A stretch of DNA of 12,820 nt from Sphaerosporella brunnea (taxonomy: Eukaryota; Ascomycota; Pezizomycetes; Pezizales; Pyronemataceae). Position 1 is the stretch's first letter. Every line of letters starts with the position of its first letter. The translations under genes were made by a program, and so were the position numbers. Below are positions 1-8,039 of the stretch, piece by piece. Location of the stretch: NCBI GenBank assembly GCA_008704415.1, contig VXIS01000601.1, forward strand, positions 1-12,820, read 5' to 3'. The notes beneath the pieces were generated by a model. The model was not told where the DNA came from, searched no databases, and worked only from the letters and a program-made list of their open reading frames with translations.

Positions 1-683
1 GCGGCGCTACGGCCAGCCGTTAGCACAGGAAAAACGGTTGTGAAAGCATCGGGAATCACTCGGTTAAATTATTTGGCCGAAACAACACCACGTAATGACG
101 TACATAGTCTCCGAGAAAACGGCGGAATATTCGTCACGAGCGGGGTATCGCTCGGAAGGGCCCGGATTCCCGGCGCGCACACAGATATGCGTCCTCGCAG
201 TACTCCGCAAGTCCAAATCTCAGCGCCTAAATGGAGTTCTTCGGAAATATATTGCGACGAGACCTGACCCTGGTCGCGCCGGTCGCCGCTCATGTGTCAC
301 CGGTTGCTTTTGTCCTGGCCGTCGAATTGTTGATCACTCGGACAACTGCCAATCACCTTGAACTGATGTGGTCGAACGTCTTCGCCCGCAGAGGAGGAAA
401 CGGATCAATCTTCAATTCGTCGATTTTTCTGGCGGATGCGGGCTTTGAGGGTGTTGAAGAACCCGGTCAAGGCATGCGCGATAGACAAGCCTGAAGCCTT
501 CTCACTGGCGGCCTTGGCGCATTTCTCATCAACTACCGTACGTAGTTGCCATCCGAGCGAGCAGCCGTTAAATCCATCGTCATCGGCGCCACGAAAGCTC
601 CGCCTCCTCTCCTCCTCCTCCGCCATTCATGCGCGTAGCCATGTGAGGAAGGAGAGTACAAACGGGGAGGTTCACCTCTCTGC

Positions 684-703
684 TTTTTTTTTTTTTTTTT
701 TTT
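684..703. repeat. Poly(dT) tract, 20 T
   Basis: An uninterrupted run of 20 T on the plus strand, lying in intergenic DNA. No flanking target duplication or retroelement body was seen, so I treat it as a homopolymer microsatellite or a nucleosome-excluding dA:dT tract. Confidence 0.9.
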
Positions 704-897
704 GTGCTCATGCCACAACCTACCTAACCCTAGTAGTTACCTCATATGATATTTAGATTGATAGATAGATAAGTAGTAATACCAAAACCCATGCTGCATA
801 TTCGCCTTTTCCCCACACTCCGAAGATCCCATAATTTATCTACTTTCTTACTTTTGTAAATTCTGCAATAACTACTTAGTAGTTACCACCACCTCGT

Positions 898-916
898 CAA
901 CAACAACAACAACAAC
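898..916. repeat. (CAA)6 microsatellite
   Basis: Six perfect CAA units followed by C. No coding frame through it could be supported. Confidence 0.9.
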
Positions 917-1344
917 GATTATTTGTCTTTTCCTTTCTTTCTTTCCTTTGGTGTAAACTCTAGGTTCGATATCGATCTCTACGACCAAGACTGCAACGTT
1001 AACGCGCACGGCGTCGACCTCGAGCTCTTCCGGATTCCAAGCTCTTCGATGTTTTGAAGCTTCTTCCCCTTCTCCTGGTTTCGGCCGGATTGTGAATTGG
1101 ACGTTGACGTCGGGGGGGCCGCACCGTGCCGCGTGGGTGGCGGGTGGAGAGGGAGGCCCGACGAACCGGTCGAGTCAACGTTGTGTTGTTGTGCGGGAAG
1201 ACCAGTTTGATTTTGGATCTCCCCTACCTAGCTGTTCCTTCAATTTCCAGAGCCGGAGACCTACGTATACGCAAAATTATTCTACCAAACCCCCCCCTCT
1301 CCTCTCTCCTCTTGTTTTGTCTGCACTTTGTCGTCAACTTGACG

Positions 1345-1371
1345 TTTTTTTTTTTTTTTTTTTTTTTTTTT
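1345..1371. repeat. Poly(dT) tract, 27 T
   Basis: A run of 27 T on the plus strand, about 300 nt beyond the stop codon of the minus-strand transporter. On the transporter's sense strand it reads as an A tract. It could be a genomic dA:dT element near the transcript end or simple slippage. Its exact length is likely to vary between isolates or assemblies. Confidence 0.9.
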
Positions 1372-1670
1372 GAGAGGTCTGGATGGATGGCAATCCGAAA
1401 CCGGAGATACATCGATGACCTGTTCGAAACCTACCTAGGTACGTTCCTATGTTTCTTGGCAATGACTCGATTCTATAGGTATGAAGCCAATAGCTGTTTT
1501 TCTCATTCCTTCATTGCAGGGTGTAAACACAAGGTATACTGGAAGAAAAGATACAAGTCCCAGGTATCAAAAGGATAAAAAAAAAGGAAAGATACAAATT
1601 CCAAATTTTGCTCTCCACTATCATGACGGAGCCCACGCACGGCTCATCCCTCATTACCCATTTCATTTCG

Positions 1671-4600
1671 TTACTGCGCGACTCCACCAGCCTTGATGTA
1701 TGCCTCTCTCGCCTGCTGGGTGAGGTGCTCGAGCTCGTTGGTAGACTTGCACATTCCGTAAAATATTCCGTCCTTGTTCATGAGGAGTTCATAAGGATGT
1801 CCAACCTCCTTGATCTCTCCATGATCGAGAACAACAATTCGCTCGTAATCGATGATTGTGTTAATGCGGTGAGCAATCGTGATGATCGTCGAATCGAGCT
1901 GGCGAATCGACTCCTGGATCTTGGCATCGGTCTGGGTATCGAGACTCCCGGTCGCCTCGTCCATGACAAGAATGTTGGATGGCGCGAGAAGCGCACGCGC
2001 AAGACTGATAAGTGCCTTTTCACCGACGGAAAGGTTCGATCCGCCCTCGTGGACACGCCCATCTAGCTTGCCTTCCATTGAGGAGACCTTGTCCTTCAGA
2101 TGACTCATCTCGAGCACAGCCCAAATGTCTGTATCGTCGTGTTCGTGCCGAGGATCCAAACTAAAAGAATCACAAGTCAATGCTTAGCTAGTGCATTGAG
2201 CACATAGAGATTAACTTACTTGTCACGAATCGTGCCCTCGAAAATGGCGGCATCCTGAGGGATGATGGACAAACGGGATCGAAGGTCATGCAATCCAATG
2301 GAAGTTGTATCGATGGAGTCGATGGAGATGTTGCCACTGGCCGGCTCGATGATGCGGAATAGAGCGAGCGTGAGTGAGCTCTTTCCGGCACCAGTACGGC
2401 CCACAATGCCAACCTTCTCTCTTGGCTTGATATCCAAGTTGATGTCTTTCAACACCAAATCCAATCCCTTGCGATAGCGTGTCGAGTACTTGTGGAAGGA
2501 AACAGTTCCGTTGTCGGGCCAGCTGCTAGGCGGTCGGTGGTCGGGGATAATTTCCGGAGCCTCGCTGGGCAACTGTGAATACTCCAATGTACGTTCGACG
2601 GAAACGATGTTGGCTGCGAAACAAGTCAGTTCGGGCACCATCATAACGCGATTACAGCAACATACTTTCAACTTCAACCGTTTGCCGGACGATCCAGTTC
2701 AGGGATTGCGTCATTTGCAAGGCATAACTCATGGCCAATCCAACTGCACCAGCCGAAAGACCACTGCCACTCGCAACAGATATGATAGAAAACCCAGCGG
2801 ATCCAAGAATAATAACACTGCCAATGAATTCGAGTCGCACGGCCAACCATCTGTTCGCATTGATCGAGGGGAAGTATGCCCGGAGGTTCTCGTCGATCCT
2901 GTGCTCGTTTTCTTGGACGAAGCGCTCTTGCTGCTGGTAAGCTCTAATGGTGGAGATACCGCTGAGAGTCTCCTGGAAGTGTGCGTAGATAGGACTCTTT
3001 GAAACACTGTCCAATCGCTTCAATTCCCGAGACGTGCGGAGATAGTATCTCTGGATGTACAGATACAAGAACGTTAGGGGTACAGCAACGGCGATGAAGG
3101 GAGGCGTGGTGGCCGATATGATGAGGATGGTCGCTAGAGACTTCGCACTGTTTTGGAAGAGCATGTTGAAGCAGCGGCAGATGACTTCGTCAATCCTGTA
3201 AACGTCATTGGAGAATCGATTCAGGATTCTGCCAGCTGGGGTAGTCTCAAAGAACTCCATCGGACTCCGGAAGATTGATGTAGCCATCTGATCATGCAGT
3301 TTGCGAGCAGCCTGAAAATCGCTTGTCAGAAGTGATCTGATTAATATGTGAACTGTGAATCCTTACCTCAATTGCACAGAAGATCCACAAAATTAGATTT
3401 TGGAAAACTACCAAAGTGGCAGCCCCGAATCCGAACGCAAAGTAAATGCCGATGTTCCTTCCAACATGCGGGTTGCCGCCATGCTCAGAGTTAATTTCTG
3501 CCCACCGCTTCAACCACAGGTTGCCACCAACCGCTGCCGCCTGGGAAATCACAAGAGCAAGCATGTAAGCAAGCACACCACTAAGGTTGCATGCTTTGGC
3601 ATATTCTGCGTAGACAGTCCACTTCACTTTACCTTGCTCCGAATGTTCCTTCGTGGTCATCGTTCGCCTCTCGGGTTGAACCTCCTCGTCCTGGGCCTTC
3701 CGACGACCCCGCTTCAAACTGGCGTGTGAGGCCCTCCTCAAGCTTGTCCGGCGAGGCTTTGTAGCCGTATCCGCACGCCTGGCGCCCAACTCGGGTACGT
3801 TGTCTTCCTCACTCGAAACTTCCTGGGACGGACCAGCTCCAACGATGGTAAGTTCATCACTTGAGGCGTCATCGTTCTGGTTCCGATCCCGGTTGTCCTT
3901 CATGTGGCGAATAATATCATAAATGGCACCCTTGGCTGCCATCACGGAATCATAGGTACCTGACTCGACGAATTCGCCACCAGAAATGAGCGTGACCCTG
4001 TCCGCTTCTCTCAGAACTGGGATCGAGTTTGTTGCCATGATGCGGGTCTTACTGGACAGCAGTCCGTTCGGTCCAAAAACATTTTCGATAAGGTGCTTGC
4101 CAACATGTTGATCAACCGCAGACAAGGGGTCATCCAGCAAGTAGATATCGGCTCGGGCGTAGACAGCTCGGGCGAGTGACAATCGAGCCTTTTGTCCACC
4201 AGAAAGACTGATGCCCTTCTCACCAACCTGTGTTTCGTCGCCATCAGGCAGATGCTTGAAGTCTTCCAACAAGGCACAAGCCCTGATTGTTTCAGCGTAG
4301 AATGCAGGATCAAAGCGATGACCGAAAAGAATGTTATCCTTGATACTGGCGTTCATGACGAAGTATTGCTGCGAAACGTAGGCAGTCGTGCCGCGAAGAA
4401 CTACTTCACCTTCGCGTTTATGCAGTTCTCCAATTATGGCTTGCAGCAAGCTAGATTTTCCAGATCCAACTCTACCGATGACGCAGCTCAATGAGCCCTT
4501 GGTTGCAGAGAAATTGATGTTCTTCAAGCAGTTGTTGTCTGACTCATTTTTATTCCAGGTAAAGGAACCGTTCTTGATGACAACGGATTCCTCGCCAAGC

Positions 4601-6558
4601 TTGGTCACTGCATCTTCACGGCGAACTGCATCGAATTGAAGCTCATCCGCAGCGAGGAACGAAGTAATTCGAGTGACCGCAACGCTGGCTTCGACAATTG
4701 CTGTCAAAATCATAGGAAGCATGGTGAGAGGGAAAGTCAACCTTCTCGTTGATTAGCTGGTGCGATACCTTAACGGAATAATGCACAGATACTCACAGAT
4801 TGAAAAGCGTGAGAGCCGGGAAAACGATGTCAGTAGTCAGAGGCTTGTCCTGTGTGAGCACGAAAACGGCAAATGTAGAGCCTAAATTTCCATCAGTATT
4901 TTACAAAAGCGACATGGAACTGAACTCACAGGAGACCAAAAACGGCGTCGAAGACCATGTGAAGCTCGCGAATGCTTGAGTGATGCCTATTCCCTTCAAA
5001 GTCTGAAGCTCCTGGTCATTCCTGACATGGTCTAGCTTCTCCCTGAAAGGCTGGCTCCAGCCATAAAGCTTGATGCTCTTCATGTTATTCAGAATCTCCG
5101 TCATCAGGCGTGTACGAGAATCCTTGTTTTTCATCTGCCGCTTCTGAAGCTTCTTCATGAAGCTTGCAATAATGCCATTTACAGGAATCATAATCAACAT
5201 GACAGCAACACCAGCAAACATGCTCGGTCCCAAAAGTTGGTAGAGCGAGGCCATGCAGAGTATGATCTGGAAAGGAGCTGACCAGACCTGTTGGCCATAC
5301 TGCGTGATATCTGCGAATTCCCAGTCAACATTGTCTCATATTAGTAACGAGAAGGGTTTACCTTGTAGCCTTTGGGTGTCTACCGCTTGCAAATTGACAA
5401 TATCACCTGTGGACTTGGCTTCCCTTCCTTCGTTCGAAAGGCGGATGCTCTTGCGATAGATGGCCGCAGTCAATCCACTCTTTATGCGCATTCCGGTCTC
5501 GAAAGCATGCATGAAATATTGATGCAAAGCCAGAGTCTGCACCGTGCTACATAAGAACATAAGAGCTGCTATAGCCAATCCTTGAATCGCAGGTTGCGGA
5601 GCTCCCGAGTCGTAAGATGCAACGAAAGTGATAAGCTTTCGCAGCAGCTGAGGCTGAACGAATGCGAGGATATCCTGGACAACTTTGAATACCGCTCCCA
5701 ATGCGAATGGCGCACCGAATCCTTCAAATAGAGCAAGCCAAAGGTTCGGCTTCTTGCGGTTTAGTTGCCTGTCCCATGCTTTGGCAAACTTTCTCTCAGT
5801 ATGGGTAGTTCCATCTTCAGCGCGCAAATCCCAGAGATCATCTTCCGTCAAGTACTTGGAGTAGCCACGCTTCATCATCGGGGTCATCCAGCCGAAAGTT
5901 AAGCTGGAGAAAACAGTTGCACTCTCCGTAGGGCACTCATACTGGTCGTCCTCCAGGGCACTGTAAATACTCTGTCTCTTGGGCACCAGCCATTCCAAGA
6001 CAAACACAATGACGCCGAAGCACTCGATTAACGACAGAGTAACGAGTCTTGGGATTCTGAATTTGTAGTCTTGGAGGGATACGGATTGTCGCAATTGGAT
6101 TCCATGGACGGTGATGAAGAAAAGCCAGTAAAAGAGCAGAACTCCACTGGGCACTCTGGACCGGGCATGTTCCAAATGGTGAAATGTGAACGCAATAAGC
6201 AGGGCGATAGAGCTGACTATGGGCGTCCAAAACTGGATGTCTGATGCCCAAGATGAGGAGTATTCGATCCGTAGCGAGGCGAGAAGAAACGAGGCGACTA
6301 TCGCGAAACCAACACCGATCTGCAGAGGAAACAAACATTAGCGATAGCATCACTAAGCAACCGTGAAGTTTATCGGCGTACCAATTTCGCCCAGTAATGC
6401 CAGTCCGTTGCTACAGGATACGGTTTCTGACGACGCAATAGATATATCTGAATTGATCCGAATAAGATGAGCCCGAGACTGACTACATCAACGCCCGCAT
6501 CAACGAAACACGGTGTGAAGTCGGCGCGCGTCGGAGATAACGGGCCCCATCCTAGCAT
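1671..6558 (-). CDS. YCF1: YCF1-type ABCC vacuolar glutathione-conjugate/metal transporter
   Basis: Full ABCC (MRP) transporter, expected to pump glutathione S-conjugates and metal-glutathione complexes into the vacuole using ATP. Exons (minus): 6558-6382, 6319-5362, 5310-4930, 4881-4797, 4741-3367, 3311-2666, 2613-2220, 2160-1671. Introns are 48-62 nt, and the joined frame is 1501 aa plus TAA, near the family norm of about 1515. Order: TMD0 (1-170), L0 linker, TMD1 (about 252-560), NBD1, R-like linker (816-900), TMD2 (about 905-1205), NBD2. NBD1 has Walker [10 protein letters not shown] (623-631), LSGGQ (713-717) and LLDD with Asp instead of the catalytic Glu, usual for this family. NBD2 has GRTGAGKSS (1279-1287), VMDE and H1436, but its signature is LSVGE instead of LSVGQ. 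The linker carries RRASHAS, like the phosphorylated Ycf1 linker. The start is uncertain: ATG 6558 is minimal, and an upstream exon (6677-6641) may add 20 aa. Confidence 0.96.
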
Positions 6559-7013
6559 ACAGACGTCAGCGCTTCCACGAGCTGAAGGGACATGACGTCG
6601 CGATGGGGACGAGGTATTGTGCAAGAGCCAGGTCACAAACCTTCCGGATCGCCACAACTGAGACCGGCAGTACGCATCTATCTGAGAGGAGCGGATATCA
6701 GTTCCAGGTCCTCCAGACCCACGCTCTATCGTTCTTTGAGTCGCCCTTCTGATCCGCGAGTGTAGGAGATAACTAGATAGCGATGAGTGTGAGATAGGTA
6801 GGTAGTTATGCGCAAACCGAGATTCTTCCTGACTTTGACAGGCAAGGTCTCGCGGACTTAGGGAGATGGATTTTAGGACGGGGGAATCTATGATCCGAGG
6901 CCTTTTCTCACTGCTCTGTAATCCAGCCGCTAGGAGATGCCAAATGGGCAAAAGCAAGGAAGACGCGTTGCCAGACACGACCCACGAGATGGATTATTAA
7001 GCCGTCTTAGCGT
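6559..7013 (-). promoter_or_regulatory. 5' flank and possible first exon of the transporter
   Basis: Family members carry some 20-40 luminal residues, including a Cys, before the conserved GWGP segment, but ATG 6558 gives almost none. One rescue is exon 6677-6641 starting ATGCGTACT, a GTTTGT..TTCAG intron at 6640-6582, and continuation in frame at 6581, adding 20 aa ending in DVC. That intron has no clear branch site. A second ATG at 6593 reads 13 codons ending in Cys and then stops; it is out of frame with the transporter by one base. No TTACTAA-type Yap1 site was noticed. The remainder shows no gene. Confidence 0.4.
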
Positions 7014-7023
7014 TTTTTCGATA
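7014..7023 (+). repeat. Left target-site duplication (10 bp)
   Basis: TTTTTCGATA directly abuts the left end of the inverted-repeat element and is matched base for base at 7525-7534 directly beyond its right end. Confidence 0.88.
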
Positions 7024-7102
7024 GAGTAAAGGTCTACAATGCCGTCTCGCGCTTATTATGTTTTATAACGGTTTTAAATACCCGCACAACAACAAAATAA
7101 CG
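7024..7102 (+). repeat. Left terminal inverted repeat (two blocks)
   Basis: Block one is 7024-7043 and block two 7069-7102. The 25 nt between them (7044-7068) are AT-rich and have only 4 nt as counterpart in the right arm. On the minus strand these extra bases include TATAAAA, facing the transporter gene. Confidence 0.85.
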
Positions 7103-7129
7103 CAAGGTGTCCGCATCTCTGTGCCGTCG

Positions 7130-7297
7130 CCGCGAGGCCGTCTCCCAACGGCACGTCTTACAGCGGGGGAACAGCATGCACGCCGCACTGCTTTTATTGG
7201 TGCTCTGGATGTCCCGGATCGTGTCCAACGGTGTTCTCGCTGTAGAGGGGAAGGCCACAATGTGCGGAACTGCAGAGCGCTCCCTCCCGGACTCTGA
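7130..7297 (+). pseudogene. Transposase C-terminal fragment with CCHC zinc knuckle
   Basis: The plus frame ending at the TGA at 7295-7297 contains CSRC-RGEG-H-NVRN-C, an exact CX2CX4HX4C zinc knuckle encoded at 7232-7273. It is preceded by a basic RGRLPTARLTAGE stretch. A basic Arg/Gly/Pro segment followed by one such knuckle close to the stop codon is common at the C-terminus of MULE/FAR1-type transposases. The open frame runs back to 7058, but its first part overlaps the terminal repeat and is not transposase-like. It is likely the 3' remnant of an autonomous element left by internal deletion. No DDE catalytic region is present. Whether it is transcribed cannot be judged. Confidence 0.6.
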
Positions 7298-7466
7298 ATT
7301 TCTTCGGTCTTTGGTTTTCTTCATTTTGTAGACAGAGAGCGCTCAAATTGTAATCATTCACGTTCTGGGCGCCGTGACATCACTTCGCGGCCTCCCAGGG
7401 CTCCCGGAGCAGCCTCTTCTCCAGCCACCACCTTTTCTTTCTTTCTTTTTTTTTTTTTGTTTTCTT

Positions 7467-7524
7467 CGCTATTTTGTTGTGGTGCGGGTAGTTAAAACCG
7501 GTCGGGCATTGTAGACCTTTACTC
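7467..7524 (-). repeat. Right terminal inverted repeat
   Basis: Reverse complement of the left arm: 20 of 20 in the outer block (7505-7524) and 31 of 34 in the inner block (7467-7500), with a 4-nt spacer. A 13-T tract lies just inside it at 7446-7458. Confidence 0.85.
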
Positions 7525-7534
7525 TTTTTCGATA
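7525..7534 (+). repeat. Right target-site duplication (10 bp)
   Basis: TTTTTCGATA, identical to 7014-7023. The perfect identity suggests an insertion that is not very old. Confidence 0.88.
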
Positions 7535-7680
7535 CCTTCAGCCCGTTAAAACATAACTAGCCTCTCGTGGCGCAGCACGCACATGGACTGTGGATCACGC
7601 GTTTGGCCCAACGTGGTTGATATCCCGGATCCGGAGGACTTCTATAAAATGACCGCCTTTCTCCAGAGTACTGCCCTCTA

Positions 7681-8039
7681 ATGCATGCCCACGATGGGTG
7701 TTCTCTCCAATGGCTTCAGTTTGTACTCAAAGCTGTCAGCTGCATCAGCGAAGCTGCATTGGAGGACTGCAAATATTTGCTTGATGGACATCTTTACACG
7801 AAGATGCTAATGGATTTCTGGCAACGTCACCTACATGGTCCAGGTAGAAGCATCTTTTGCGTTGATCCTTTCTATGCCCTGGAGCAGGTATGAGAGGGTA
7901 TCCCGTGCGTGAGAAACGTTGAATTCTTGCGTAGATAACAGTAGAGTATGGACAGTCCTCTCCGGCCAATTTAGTCTCCGGTTATATAGACGGTTTCCTC
8001 CGTGAAGGATATGTTTCAAGCTCGAGGGCTGACACCTAA
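7681..8039 (+). CDS. Candidate two-exon small hypothetical protein, 103 aa
   Basis: I do not recognise this protein. Exon 7681-7887 starts at ATG and ends CAG before GTATGA. A 47-nt intron ending CGTAG (7888-7934) joins it in frame to exon 7935-8039, which ends in TAA. The second exon adds a 34-residue tail beginning ITVEYGQSS. A TATAAA lies at 7643-7648, only about 35 bp before the ATG, and a 10-codon frame at 7649 would act as a small upstream ORF. The product shows no signal peptide or known motif; it has several Cys and hydrophobic patches. The intron lacks a strong branch site. Without homology or RNA support this may be chance, and the region may be non-coding. Confidence 0.25.

Larger units (their letters stand above)
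1..1670. other. Intergenic region without a supportable gene
   Basis: No open frame here has a recognisable domain or a convincing splice structure. The right end (about 1345-1670) is probably the 3' flank of the minus-strand transporter. The stretch holds T tracts at 684-703 and 1345-1371, a CAA repeat at 898-916, three GATA units at 760-771, CT-rich tracts near 600-625 and 925-950, and a cluster of palindromic hexamers at 966-1062. A minus-strand ORF of 73 codons at 405-626 and a stop-free minus-strand stretch around 865-1190 without any ATG were examined and not accepted as genes. The left part could be the promoter or UTR of a gene outside the window. Confidence 0.6.
7024..7524 (+). mobile_element. 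Non-autonomous MULE-like DNA transposon, 501 bp
   Basis: The ends are inverted repeats. The first block, GAGTAAAGGTCTACAATGCC (7024-7043), is matched perfectly in reverse complement at 7505-7524. A second block, 7069-7102, matches the reverse complement of 7467-7500 at 31 of 34 positions. The blocks are separated by 25 nt on the left and 4 nt on the right. The element is flanked by an exact 10-bp direct repeat, TTTTTCGATA. Long termini and a 9-11 bp target duplication are typical of Mutator-like elements; hAT elements make 8 bp and Tc1/mariner 2 bp. Inside is a fragment encoding a CCHC zinc knuckle, a module often found at the C-terminus of MULE transposases. The transposase core is absent, so it needs an autonomous partner. 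It lies upstream of the transporter. Confidence 0.85.

Noticed and set aside
405..626. 73-codon minus-strand ORF ending RQKNRRIED
   Set aside because: It looks somewhat protein-like at the end but starts in low-complexity Glu/Arg codons, shows no domain, and no splice partner was found.
735..745. CTAACCCTA resembling the telomere repeat
   Set aside because: A single 1.5-unit match; no array is present.
865..1190. Long stop-free minus-strand stretch reading through the palindrome cluster
   Set aside because: It contains no ATG and runs through a GTT repeat; the openness is explained by base composition.
7559..7640. tRNA-like stretch with TGGCGCAGC (A-box-like) and GGTTGATATCC (B-box-like)
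   Set aside because: The acceptor and anticodon stems do not pair properly; at most 4-5 acceptor pairs form. It may be a decayed tRNA relic but cannot be called.
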